From Rikenellaceae bacterium (GTDB taxonomy: Bacteria; Bacteroidota; Bacteroidia; Bacteroidales; UBA932): a stretch of 64,000 bases of DNA. Under the pieces are notes generated by a model. It had not been told where the DNA came from and did not search any database. It saw nothing but the letters and a program-made list of their open reading frames with translations. The stretch is from assembly GCA_022766385.1 (NCBI GenBank), contig JALEPJ010000053.1:1-64000 (forward strand), in the 5' to 3' direction. Position numbers and translations under genes: made by a program. This document shows positions 15,945 to 24,806 of the stretch, in pieces (the stretch's first letter is position 1; each line of letters begins with the position of its first letter).

Positions 15945-17332
15945 ATGAAAAAACGTTTATTTTCGCTATCTATATTATTATCATTGTGCGGATGTGCAAA
16001 GGAATTAGTTTATGATACAATCATAGATGAAGTTCCTGTTGTGGATAATACTTTTGTTAATTCTAATGCTATTCAGAAATATGCACAGGCGAGTTTCCCT
16101 CTATCCAAGTCTGATAGTCTTGAATTTAAAATTGAGGCGATCACAGATTTTGCAGGTGACACTCTAATGTATGTTATTAATTTCGCTAATGGAAACGGTT
16201 GGAAGATAATTTCAGCTGATACTAGAACTCCATCAATATTAGCAGAGGGGGACTATGGCTCATTTTCTCTTAATAATGCTTCACCTTCTGTTAATGTGTG
16301 GCTTGATAGTGTTAAAAGAAATATGTCGTTGATTAGAAAGTCATCTTTAGAAAGTCATCTGATGAAGCTCTTTCTTTTTCTGTAGAGTTGATTCATTCTT
16401 ACAAAAGTTTTTGGAATCAATTTTCCTCGTATGCATTACAAAAACCGATGGATCCTGAAGAAAATGGAGATTGGTTTTCCCATACAGATATTGAAATAAT
16501 TGTAGATGAAACTGTTGATCATCTCGTTGCTAAGTGGGATCAAAAGCATCCTTATAATACTTATTGTCCATATATTGATCAGGAAACTGGCATACGAGCT
16601 GTCACGGGATGTGTAGCAATAGCTGCGGGACAGCTGTTGTACTTTCTGCACGATAAATTGGGGATTCCGTCCCAGATGGTTTCTTCTGGCTATTGCGTTG
16701 GTGATATTGATAATTATAGTAGAGAATTTTTCAATTACTCTACTGCGGCCTGGTCTTATATGTCAAAGAATTACGCAGGGGCTTATGGGAATGCAAATTT
16801 TGAAGCATTAATGCTTGGCAACATTGGTGCTATTATCAATATGCATTACCGAGAAAAATACTCTTGGGCGATTCCGAAAAATATAATGGATGATTTACTA
16901 CCGTATTATGGTTTGACTTGCGAAAGAGATGACTATGATGAGGGTATTGTTAAGCAGTCTTTGGAAGAGAATATGCCTGTCGTGGTGTCAGCAAGTGATT
17001 GCTTGATTCCGGTTGATGGTGATATCCATTGTTTTGTAATAGATGGTTACAGAAAAACTCACGAAGAATATACTACGTATCACTACTGGGTTCCTGATGA
17101 TGGTGAGCCTGATTTTGATCCCGATCATCAAAGTTACTATACAACATCAAGAAGTGACACTGAGATAAACTCGATAAAGATTAATTGGGGATGGTCTTCA
17201 CAATGGACATCAGGAATAAATGATGGTTGGTATACTCTTACTGATGATTGGCTTACCACTCTGAATAATGACACACAGACATGGAATCATCATCGAGTAA
17301 TATACCATAGTTTTTCTTTGTCAACAGATTAG
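15945..17332 (+). pseudogene. C10 (streptopain-type) cysteine protease lipoprotein, frameshifted
   Basis: The first frame (15945-16385) encodes a lipoprotein signal (LSLCGC) and a Spi-type propeptide domain with MYVINFANGNGWKIISAD. The second frame, open from about 16337 to 17332, encodes the mature C10 domain: catalytic Cys in AVTGCVAIAAGQLLYF (codon at 16610), His in DGDIHCFVIDGY (codon at 17027) and INWGW. A perfect 14-bp tandem repeat, TTAGAAAGTCATCT at 16333-16346 and 16347-16360, causes the break: removing one copy joins the frames as SLIRKSSDEALSFSVELIHS. The gene is AT-rich compared with its neighbours. It may be a recent pseudogene, a phase-variable gene or an assembly error. The outer-membrane protein follows after 12 bases. 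Confidence 0.9.
16333..16360 (+). repeat. 14-bp perfect tandem duplication inside the C10 gene
   Basis: Two adjacent copies of TTAGAAAGTCATCT. Fourteen is not a multiple of three, so one copy keeps the protease frame and two break it. Confidence 0.97.
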
Positions 17333-17344
17333 TATACATTACTT

Positions 17345-17887
17345 ATGAAACGCTTGCTCATTGCTATAATTGCTTTACTCACTGTAACTTGCTCTTTTGC
17401 ACAGCCTCGTGCACTTGGCGGCTATGTCTCCATTTTTAGCGATGGTGTATATTACCAACATACTATTGCCGAGAGCGTTTTTTTCGAAGCTCAGTTAGGT
17501 CTGGACAACAGTACATTTGTGAAATTTGGCCCTGGTGCGGACTTAAGTGTAAACATCAACTTCATTCTTGCCAGCGTTCCCAAAAATAACAGAACAACGA
17601 ATTTTTGGTATGGAATAGGTCTTCATGGTTCATATGGAGTAACAGGCTTGTATCACCCTGCTAATGATACAAATCCATTTGTCGGTATTGCCCTGAATCT
17701 TGGTTTTGACATATCATTCAATAATCATCTTCAATTCTATACTAAATGGAGCCCGAAATTCGGAAAGACTTGGGGATTAAGTAATGAATATGAGGGTAAT
17801 CCCACATCAAAGATGGTCTCACAATTTGATTTCGCAAAAGCCATCTTAGGCATTATTCCGGAATTTGGCTTAGCTTATTCGTTTTAG
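17345..17887 (+). CDS. Small predicted outer-membrane beta-barrel protein
   Basis: A 180-residue exported protein with a signal peptide (MKRLLIAIIALLTVTCSFAQ) and alternating hydrophobic strands rich in Gly, Phe and Tyr, ending in GLAYSF with a C-terminal Phe as in many outer-membrane barrels. I do not recognise a named family. It lies 12 bases after the C10 protease and shares its AT-rich composition, so the two probably form one transferred unit. A fragment of its 3' end occurs at 15690-15769. Element copy B and its tandem repeats begin about 20 bases after the stop. Confidence 0.75.
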   Translation: MKRLLIAIIALLTVTCSFAQPRALGGYVSIFSDGVYYQHTIAESVFFEAQLGLDNSTFVKFGPGADLSVNINFILASVPKNNRTTNFWYGIGLHGSYGVTGLYHPANDTNPFVGIALNLGFDISFNNHLQFYTKWSPKFGKTWGLSNEYEGNPTSKMVSQFDFAKAILGIIPEFGLAYSF

Positions 17888-17908
17888 CTAAACCTTCTCT
17901 TGTGGGGG

Positions 17909-17989
17909 CTTCCTAGTCTTGCTCTGGCTGTGGGGCTTCCTCGGCCGACTCTGGCTGTGGGACTTCCTCGGCCGACTCTGGCCATGGGG
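17909..17989 (+). repeat. Three 27-bp tandem units left of element copy B
   Basis: Units at 17909, 17936 and 17963 begin CTTCCTCGGCCGACTCTGG (first unit diverged) and run into the 107-bp element, as at copy A. Confidence 0.85.
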
Positions 17990-18090
17990 GATAAGTGCCT
18001 GGTAGTCAGTGAATTAAGCATTTGTCTATGGTAAATTTTGCCCATAGACAATTAGCTAAAACATTGATACACAATAGGTTATCCCCCACG
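17984..18090 (+). repeat. 107-bp palindromic element, copy B
   Basis: Same orientation and length as copy A, with six differences. Ends ATGGGGGATAA and TTATCCCCCACG and central hairpin arms TTGTCTATGG/CCCATAGACAA are intact. Copies A and B bracket the AT-rich island. Confidence 0.88.
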
Positions 18091-18207
18091 CGAACCGCAG
18101 CATAAGGAACCACGCTAACTGCGGCAAAGGGAACCACGCTACCCGCGGCAAAAGGAACCCCGCTAACCGCGGCAAAAGGAACCACGCTAAGTGCGGCAAA
18201 AGACCCC
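18088..18207 (+). repeat. Five 24-bp tandem units right of element copy B
   Basis: Five consecutive 24-bp units with the pattern ACGCTAACCGCGGCAAAAGG plus AACC start at 18088, 18112, 18136, 18160 and 18184. There are no unique spacers between units, so this is not CRISPR. A further two 21-bp units (GAAGGCCAATGAAACCCTTC plus A) follow at 18263-18304. The rest of the gap to tolC (18305-18470) shows nothing I can name. Confidence 0.88.
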
Positions 18208-18470
18208 GCGTACCCGCGCTGCTGAGTCCATTGAAGTTCTGCGGAAACCTGCATCAACCCACGAAGGCCAATGAAACCCTTCAGAAGGCCAATGAAGCCC
18301 TTCGGAAGTCCGCTGACATCTCGAGGAAGCTCACTGTCAGTCCCTATCGCTTTTCTCTTTCTTTGAATTCACGGTGTCAGTCATAATTATTTCAGGCCTG
18401 AATCGTAAATGCTAATAAATAGGTACGAATATTGTATATAAATAACACCTGTTGTTTTATCGAAGAAAAA

Positions 18471-19940
18471 ATGAAGAAAGGTTTATTATTGTTGATTTCC
18501 TCACTTCTCATCGTACCTGCCAATGTGTTTGCACAGTTCAGGACAGACCTGCCCGAAGCTTCAGTCGAAGAGCAGGAAACAGAGCCTGCGCTTGTCCTGA
18601 CACTGGAAAAGGCTATAGAAATTGCCTTGAGTGAAAATGCTGCGGTGAAAGTGGCGGATATGGAGATTCAGAGAAGCTCCTATGCTTTGAAAGGCTCTTA
18701 CGCTTCTCTATTCCCGTCTATTGACGGATCTGCTTCTTATTCAAGAACTATCAAGAAGCAGGTGATGTATATGGATTTTGATATGAGCGCCCTCGGCGGT
18801 ATGGGTGGCGGACAGGGTTCAGGCGATACTGAAATACCTGATATGGGTGATACCTCAGCCCCTGAAGGGGCTCCTTCTTCGGGAGGCGGTATTGAGGTGG
18901 GCCGTTGGAATACCTATTCTGCAGGTGTTCAGGCCACTATGCCTTTGGTAAATGCCCAACTTTGGAAGAGTATCAAGATTTCAGCCCAGGATGTGGAACT
19001 GGCAGTTGAAAAGGCCAGGTCATCAAAGCTTGAAACCGTGACCCAGGTAAAACAGGCCTTCTATGGTGTTCTGCTTGCCAAGGAAGCCTTTAACGTATAC
19101 AAAAGCGTTTACGAGAATGCGCTTGACAATTTCAAGCAGACCGAGATGCGCTACAACGTGCAGAAGGCTTCGGAGCTTGAGTACCAGCGCGCGAAGGCTA
19201 CTGTCCAGAACGCCATACCGAACGTTTATGACTCTGAGAATTCGGTGATACTCGGTTTATGGCAGCTCAAGGCTGTGATGGGCATTGACCTTGACACTGA
19301 GATTGACATTGCCGGAAGCCTCAATGACTATAGCGAGCATATGTTCCGCGATATGTACGAAGGCAGCGAGATGGGTCTCGAGGGCAATTCCACCCTCCGC
19401 CAGCTTGCTATTCAGGCTGAGGAGCTGGCCAATGCCGTCAAGCTTCAGCAGTACGCAGCTCTTCCTTCGCTCGGACTATCCTTCTCGTACAGTATGAATG
19501 CGATGACCAACGACTTCAAATTCAGCGAGTACCAGTGGTCTCCTCATTCAGCTGTCGGCCTCAGCTTGCAGATTCCGATATTCGCGGGCGGAAAGCGCTC
19601 GAATGCTGTTCGCCAGGCTCAGACTCAGTACAATCAGATGAAGGTGCAGCAGGAGAATACCGAGAGGCAATTGAAGATTGCCATTCGCCAGTATCTCTCG
19701 CAGATGGAGACGAGCACGAAGAACTATTACGCTGCAGAGGCGGGAGTCGAAACTGCTCTCAAGGCCTTCGATATTGCCCAGAAAACCTACAACCTCGGCA
19801 AGAGCACCATCACTGAGCTCAATGACGCGAGACTCGCGCTTACACAGGCTCAGCTCGGCCAGTCTCAGGCCATCTACAATTTCGTAACCGCGAAAGCCAA
19901 TCTCGAACAGACTCTCGGATGTGATCTTACCCTACAATAA
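18471..19940 (+). CDS. TolC family outer-membrane efflux protein
   Basis: A 489-residue outer-membrane channel starting at MKKGLLLLISSLL, a clear signal peptide; the upstream in-frame ATG would precede it with 13 unrelated residues. The mature protein has the duplicated TolC repeats with long heptad-rich helices (AIEIALSENAAVKVADMEIQ, and the second repeat near STLRQLAIQAEELANAVKL) and the conserved GLSLQIPIFAGGKRSNAVRQA. A Gly/Met-rich insertion (SALGGMGGGQGSGD) lies near residues 105-140. It exports substrates handed over by the RND pump encoded two genes downstream; the adaptor gene starts 16 bases after its stop. Confidence 0.93.
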   Translation: MKKGLLLLISSLLIVPANVFAQFRTDLPEASVEEQETEPALVLTLEKAIEIALSENAAVKVADMEIQRSSYALKGSYASLFPSIDGSASYSRTIKKQVMYMDFDMSALGGMGGGQGSGDTEIPDMGDTSAPEGAPSSGGGIEVGRWNTYSAGVQATMPLVNAQLWKSIKISAQDVELAVEKARSSKLETVTQVKQAFYGVLLAKEAFNVYKSVYENALDNFKQTEMRYNVQKASELEYQRAKATVQNAIPNVYDSENSVILGLWQLKAVMGIDLDTEIDIAGSLNDYSEHMFRDMYEGSEMGLEGNSTLRQLAIQAEELANAVKLQQYAALPSLGLSFSYSMNAMTNDFKFSEYQWSPHSAVGLSLQIPIFAGGKRSNAVRQAQTQYNQMKVQQENTERQLKIAIRQYLSQMETSTKNYYAAEAGVETALKAFDIAQKTYNLGKSTITELNDARLALTQAQLGQSQAIYNFVTAKANLEQTLGCDLTLQ

Positions 19941-19956
19941 ACAACCAAGCAAGAAT

Positions 19957-20988
19957 ATGAAATACGGAATCAATTCATTTGTTATAGCAGGACTTGCCTT
20001 GATGGCGTTATCCTGTGCTCAGAATTCATCAACAGGAAATGCTGATGTAAAGATGCCACAAGTTGTGAACAATGTGGAAGTGGCTACAGCTGTGATTAAG
20101 GAAGTGCCTCAGGATGAAACATATACAACTACCGTTCAGGCCTATGTTACTAACAATGTCGTGCCTCAGAGCGGCTCGCGTATCAAAAAGATCAATGTCG
20201 AAATAGGCGATTTCGTCAGAGTGGGCCAGGTGCTCGCCGAGATGGACCAGGCCAATCTCCAGCAGACACGTCTCAAACTGGCCAATGACTCCACCGAGCT
20301 TGGCCGTCTTAAGGAGCTCTATGCCCAAGGAGGTATCTCAAAGTCTGATTTCGAGCAGGTTCAGCTGGCATACAATGTATCCAAGACCCAGTATGAGAAC
20401 CTCGTTGAGAATACGATACTCCGCTCTCCTGTAAACGGTGTCATCACAGCACGCAACTACGACGCTGGCGATATGTATGCGATGTCATCTCCTATTTTTA
20501 CAGTCCAGCAGATTACTCCTGTCAAACTCCTCGTGGCTATATCTGAGACCGATTATACCAAGGTAAAGAAGGGTGATTCGGTTCAGGTGACCGCGGATGC
20601 TCTCCCTGGAAGGACTTTCACCGGCAAGGTGGACCGCATCTATCCTACTATCGATCCGGCTACCCATACCTTTACAGTTGAGGTGGTGGTTCAGAACTCT
20701 GACAGGGCCCTCCGTCCGGGAATGTTTGCCCGCGCCCACGTGACCTTTGCCGTAAACAAGAGCATAGTTATTCCTGACAGCGGCATTATGAAACTTCAGG
20801 GCTCAGGCCAGAAGTCTGTATTTGTACTTAATTCTGACAATACGGTTTCCAGCCGTGTCGTCACTGTCGGAAGGCATTACGAGGGCCAGTACGAGATCCT
20901 TTCAGGCCTTAGTGAAGGTGAGCAGGTAGTAGTCAAGGGCTTCTCATCCCTCAAGAGCGGGTCAGAAGTCAACGTAATCTCAAAATAG
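19957..20988 (+). CDS. RND efflux periplasmic adaptor (membrane fusion protein)
   Basis: A 343-residue lipoprotein (LMALSC lipobox, Cys near residue 19) starting at MKYGINSFVIAGLAL. It has the HlyD/AcrA order: barrel-sandwich half (GSRIKKINVEIGDFVRVGQVLAEMD), a short coiled-coil hairpin (QTRLKLANDSTELGRLKELYAQGGISKSDFEQ), the second barrel half (LRSPVNGVITARNYDAGD), a beta-barrel and a membrane-proximal domain. It links the RND pump to TolC across the periplasm. It is the middle gene of a three-component operon. Confidence 0.95.
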   Translation: MKYGINSFVIAGLALMALSCAQNSSTGNADVKMPQVVNNVEVATAVIKEVPQDETYTTTVQAYVTNNVVPQSGSRIKKINVEIGDFVRVGQVLAEMDQANLQQTRLKLANDSTELGRLKELYAQGGISKSDFEQVQLAYNVSKTQYENLVENTILRSPVNGVITARNYDAGDMYAMSSPIFTVQQITPVKLLVAISETDYTKVKKGDSVQVTADALPGRTFTGKVDRIYPTIDPATHTFTVEVVVQNSDRALRPGMFARAHVTFAVNKSIVIPDSGIMKLQGSGQKSVFVLNSDNTVSSRVVTVGRHYEGQYEILSGLSEGEQVVVKGFSSLKSGSEVNVISK

Positions 20989-20997
20989 CAGAATCAA

Positions 20998-23900
20998 ATG
21001 AGCATATATAGAAAAGCGGTGAATAATCCGGTCACGACGGCGCTCGTTTTCGTCGCCTTTATGGTGTTCGGTATATTCTCCCTTATCAAAACCCCTATTG
21101 CCCAGTTCCCGGACTTCGACGCAAACGTCATTATGGTGATGTCATCGTATCCGGGTACGAGTGCAGCCGATATCGAGACCAATCTTACCAAGACTCTCGA
21201 GAATACTCTCAACGGAGTGAGCCACCTCAAGGAACTCAACTCCACCTCGAGGGAGAATATGTCCCTCATTATGCTACGCTTCGAGTATGGCATTGACATT
21301 GACGATGCCACCAATGACGTACGTGACAAGATAGATATGGTCAGCTCTGCACTTCCTGACGGCGCGTCAAAGCCTGTCATAATGAAGTTCAGCGCTGAGG
21401 ATATGCCTATTATGATCATGTCGGCGACGGCAGAGGAAAGTCTTCCGGGACTTGAGAAAATCCTTGATGACAAGCTTGCCACTCCTCTCGCACGAGTATC
21501 GGGCGTCGGTACCGTATCCATCACCGGAGCACCATCACGCGAAATCCAGGTTTATTGCGACCCAGTGAAGCTTCAGGCTTACGGCTTGTCTGTCAGCACT
21601 ATATCCCAGATAATTGCATCGGAAAACAGGAATATTCCTTCCGGTAGCATTGATATTGGTTCGGAGACTGCGTCCCTCAGAGTCGAGGGAGAATTCTCTG
21701 ATCCTTCCGAGCTTCTGGACGTGGTGCTCGGTTCCTTCAACGGACGAGTGATCTATCTCAGGGACGTGGCTGTTGTACACGACGGTTCACAGGAGAAGGA
21801 AGTGGAGTCATATACCGACGGTATACGCTCAGCACAGATAATCATCCAGAAGCAGAGTGGTGCAAATACCGTAAACGTTATACGTAACGTGAAAAAGACT
21901 CTTGCCGAGGTTGAGAAAACCCTCCCGTCGGATATAGTCGTGACTACAGTGGTGGATTCATCCGGCGAGATTGTCAATACCATCAACTCATTGAAGGAAA
22001 CCATCATCATCACCTTCCTGGTGGTTATGCTTGTGGTCTTTGTCTTCCTTGGCAGGTGGAGAGCCACCTTCATCATCGTGCTTTCCATCCCTATTGCCCT
22101 GCTCGCATCTCTGGTATATCTATTCGCGACCGGCAATACCCTGAATATCATTTCGATGTCAGCGCTTTCTATTGCGATAGGTATGGTCGTCGATGATGCA
22201 ATCGTGGTGCTGGAGAACATTTCCACCCACCTCGAGCGCGGAGAAAAGGCCAAGGAGGCTGCCGTTCACGGTACTTCCGAAGTGGCAATTTCCGTAATCG
22301 CTTCCACCCTCACTATGCTCTGTGTGTTCCTGCCTCTCACAATGATGACAGGTATGGCGGGCATTATGTTCAAGCAGTTGGGCTGGATAGTCAGCATCAT
22401 TATGATAGTCTCAACGACCGCAGCTCTTACCCTCGTGCCTATGATGTGTTCGAAGATGCTTAAGGCCGGTCCTAAGACAGGAAAACTCTATACTATCATC
22501 TTTACACCTATCAACAAGGCTCTCGACTGGATTTCAGCCGTCTATGCAAAGATTATTTCTTGGGCTGTAAGTCATCGTAAGACCGTGGTACTGAGTGCGT
22601 TGGCTATTTTTGCCCTTGTGCTTGGCCTGCTCGGACCGAGAATCGAAACCGAGTTCTTCCCTCACGGGGACAGCGACCGTCTTACTGTCGAGATTGAGCT
22701 TCCGGCAGGAACCAATCAGGATGTGACAGCTGATTTCGCAAGGCGTTTCTACGCTCACGTTCTTGAGGCTGTTCCGGAGATTCAGATTTGCAGCTACAAC
22801 TACGGTCAGGCTGATGCTGACAATGCTTATGCAAGTATGAGGTCGAACGGTTCGAACGTTATGTCAATGAATATGAACATTGGCAGTTCGGAGAATCGAA
22901 AGCGTACTTCTGCTGAATTGGCTGACGTGATTCGTGACGTGATGAATTCCTATCCGGAAATCAAGAAGGGAACTGTCAGCGAAGGAGGGGGCGGAATGGG
23001 CGGCGCTTCTTCAGTCAAGCTTGAGATTTACGGCTATGATTTCGCCACTACCGATATGGTCGCAGCTCAGTTCAAGGAGATGATGCTCGAGAATCCGGCA
23101 TTCACTGAGGTGATCATCAGCCGTGATGAGTATACTCCTGAGTACCAGATGTCTTTCGACAGAACCAAGCTTGCCGTAGCCGGTTTGAACTCATCTACAG
23201 CAGCTGCTGCTTTCAGCGCTGCAATGAGCGGATCCGTAGGTTCCTTTTACCGTGAGAACGGTGATGAGTACAATATCCGTGTCAGATATGCACCTGAGTT
23301 CAGGACCAGCATAGAAGACATTGAAAATATCGTTGTTTACAATAATGCTGGCAAGGCCCTGAGAATGAAGGATCTGGGAACGGTTGTCGAGGCAGAGGTC
23401 CCGCCTTCGATTTCCAGAAAGGACCGCGAAAGAGTGGTAACGGTCACAGGAGTTGTGGCTAACGACATTCCTCTTGGACAGGCAGTCAAGGTAACTCAGA
23501 GTTTCATTGACAGTGTCGAAGTCCCTTCCGAAGTGTCTTTGGAGATAGCCGGTGACTTTGAAGACCAGCAGGAGATGTTCGGCGATATGATAATGCTGAT
23601 GGTACTCATTGTTCTGCTCGTATATATGGTGATGGCATCACAGTTCGAGTCATTTATGAGTCCTTTCGTAATTATGTTCTCGGTTCCATTCGCATTTGTG
23701 GGAGTGATACTCGGTCTTTCGTTGACAGGAACCGCTCTCGGAATGATGTCAATGGTCGGAATCATTATCCTCTTGGGTATAGTAGTAAAGAACGGTATTG
23801 TGCTCATCGATTACACCATACTTTGCCGTGAAAGGGGCATGAGCGTCATAGACTCTACCGTTGCCGCTGCCCGTAGCCGTCTCCGTCCTATCCTTATGAC

Positions 23901-24102
23901 CACCCTCACCACCGTGCTCGGTATGCTTCCTATGGCTCTCGGCACAGGCGAAGGTTCGGAAATGTGGCGCTCACTCGGTATGACGGTATGTTGGGGTCTT
24001 TCAATATCATCCCTCATCACTCTCATACTCATTCCTACTGTTTATTGCGCCATTGCGCTCCGCCAGGAACGCAAAAAGGCAAAAAAGGCACTCAAAGCAT
24101 AG
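20998..24102 (+). CDS. RND multidrug efflux transporter (AcrB/HAE1-like)
   Basis: A 1034-residue inner-membrane pump, full length for the family. It has 12 expected membrane segments in two halves, the N-terminal AxFPDFD-type start (IAQFPDFDANVIMV), VVDDAIVVLENI in TM4 with the proton-relay aspartates, and MMSMVGIIILLGIVVKNGIVLIDY in the second half. The pattern is closer to the hydrophobic-drug type than to CzcA metal pumps, although a PII-like gene of the sort often linked to metal RND pumps follows 6 bases later. The substrate cannot be fixed from sequence. Confidence 0.95.
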   Translation: MSIYRKAVNNPVTTALVFVAFMVFGIFSLIKTPIAQFPDFDANVIMVMSSYPGTSAADIETNLTKTLENTLNGVSHLKELNSTSRENMSLIMLRFEYGIDIDDATNDVRDKIDMVSSALPDGASKPVIMKFSAEDMPIMIMSATAEESLPGLEKILDDKLATPLARVSGVGTVSITGAPSREIQVYCDPVKLQAYGLSVSTISQIIASENRNIPSGSIDIGSETASLRVEGEFSDPSELLDVVLGSFNGRVIYLRDVAVVHDGSQEKEVESYTDGIRSAQIIIQKQSGANTVNVIRNVKKTLAEVEKTLPSDIVVTTVVDSSGEIVNTINSLKETIIITFLVVMLVVFVFLGRWRATFIIVLSIPIALLASLVYLFATGNTLNIISMSALSIAIGMVVDDAIVVLENISTHLERGEKAKEAAVHGTSEVAISVIASTLTMLCVFLPLTMMTGMAGIMFKQLGWIVSIIMIVSTTAALTLVPMMCSKMLKAGPKTGKLYTIIFTPINKALDWISAVYAKIISWAVSHRKTVVLSALAIFALVLGLLGPRIETEFFPHGDSDRLTVEIELPAGTNQDVTADFARRFYAHVLEAVPEIQICSYNYGQADADNAYASMRSNGSNVMSMNMNIGSSENRKRTSAELADVIRDVMNSYPEIKKGTVSEGGGGMGGASSVKLEIYGYDFATTDMVAAQFKEMMLENPAFTEVIISRDEYTPEYQMSFDRTKLAVAGLNSSTAAAAFSAAMSGSVGSFYRENGDEYNIRVRYAPEFRTSIEDIENIVVYNNAGKALRMKDLGTVVEAEVPPSISRKDRERVVTVTGVVANDIPLGQAVKVTQSFIDSVEVPSEVSLEIAGDFEDQQEMFGDMIMLMVLIVLLVYMVMASQFESFMSPFVIMFSVPFAFVGVILGLSLTGTALGMMSMVGIIILLGIVVKNGIVLIDYTILCRERGMSVIDSTVAAARSRLRPILMTTLTTVLGMLPMALGTGEGSEMWRSLGMTVCWGLSISSLITLILIPTVYCAIALRQERKKAKKALKA

Positions 24103-24108
24103 TACAAT

Positions 24109-24402
24109 ATGAAAGCAATATTCGTATCATACAATCAGGCATACAACCAGGAGATAATCGAAGTTCTTGAGAAGAACGGACAGAGGGGCTTCACTAACTG
24201 GGAGGATATCCAGGGACGCGGCTCTGTTGACGGGATACCGCATTACGGAAACCACGCCTGGCCGGAGATGAACTTCGCCCTCCTGACCGTGGTTGAAGAC
24301 GGAAAGGTCGATTCAATTCTGAAGGACCTGAAAGCCAAGGACGAGAACTATAAAGATTTGGGACTCAGGGCTTTCGTCTGGAACATAGAACGACAGATAT
24401 AG
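24109..24402 (+). CDS. PII-like small protein of the RND operon
   Basis: A 97-residue protein with a beta-alpha-beta pattern (MKAIFVSYNQAYNQEIIEVLEKNG ... FALLTVVEDGKVDSILKDLKAK ... LGLRAFVWNIERQI) that resembles PII-like and DUF3240-type ferredoxin-like folds. It has a conserved-looking GRGSVDGIPHYGNHAWPEMN segment where PII proteins carry the T-loop. It starts 6 bases after the pump gene, so it may sense a ligand and modulate the pump or its expression. The family is assigned by pattern only. Confidence 0.75.
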   Translation: MKAIFVSYNQAYNQEIIEVLEKNGQRGFTNWEDIQGRGSVDGIPHYGNHAWPEMNFALLTVVEDGKVDSILKDLKAKDENYKDLGLRAFVWNIERQI

Positions 24403-24416
24403 GTCTCGGCCTGCTA

Positions 24417-24447
24417 TTTGATATCCAACCATAAATTCATATATTTG
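24417..24447 (+). promoter_or_regulatory. trxA promoter lying inside a hairpin
   Basis: TTTG (24417-24420) and TATATTTG (24440-24447) are 19 bases apart, an excellent promoter. The -7 box is in the loop of the terminator-like hairpin at 24423-24456. Confidence 0.75.
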
Positions 24448-24466
24448 TGGTTGGATTATTTTTTTT
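24423..24466 (+). terminator. Terminator-like hairpin at the end of the RND operon
   Basis: ATCCAACCA (24423-24431) pairs perfectly with TGGTTGGAT (24448-24456), followed by a T-rich run. It would end the RND operon transcript, while a transcript from the embedded trxA promoter would begin after the left arm and could not form the hairpin. Confidence 0.75.
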
Positions 24467-24479
24467 AAACTAAAGATAT

Positions 24480-24794
24480 ATGGCAAAAGTCGTAAACAAT
24501 TCAAATATCGCTGAGATACTTGCAGGTGACAAGCCTGTAATGATTGATTTCTGGGCAGTATGGTGCGGACCATGCAAGGCCCTGTCTCCTACTGTTGACG
24601 AAGTGGCGGAAGAATATGCAGACAGAGCAGTCATTGCCAAGTGCAATGTGGATGATGCTGACGATTTGGCAATGCAGTACCGCATCATGAGCATACCTAC
24701 CCTGCTTTTCTTTAAGAACGGAGAAGTCAAGGAGAGACTTGTCGGTCTTGTGTCGAAGAAGGAGATCACTGACATTCTTGATAGACTCGCATAA
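24480..24794 (+). CDS. trxA: Thioredoxin
   Basis: A 104-residue cytoplasmic thioredoxin with the active site WCGPC (Cys29 and Cys32), preceded by MIDFWAVWCGPCK, and the cis-proline region MSIPTLLFFKNGE. It reduces disulfides in ribonucleotide reductase and other proteins using thioredoxin reductase. It has its own promoter in the terminator of the preceding operon and is followed after 12 bases by an outer-membrane protein gene. Confidence 0.97.
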   Translation: MAKVVNNSNIAEILAGDKPVMIDFWAVWCGPCKALSPTVDEVAEEYADRAVIAKCNVDDADDLAMQYRIMSIPTLLFFKNGEVKERLVGLVSKKEITDILDRLA

Positions 24795-24806
24795 TTCTGT
24801 CCGTCT

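Noticed and set aside
15534..18090. Elements A and B as integron attC sites around gene cassettes
   Set aside because: Copies C and D end in GTTAAGC, which fits the attC core, but A and B do not; the orientation varies, copies are tens of kb apart and there is no integrase.
18088..18207. Regular 24-bp repeats that might be a CRISPR array
   Set aside because: The units are directly adjacent with no unique spacers, and no cas genes are in the window.
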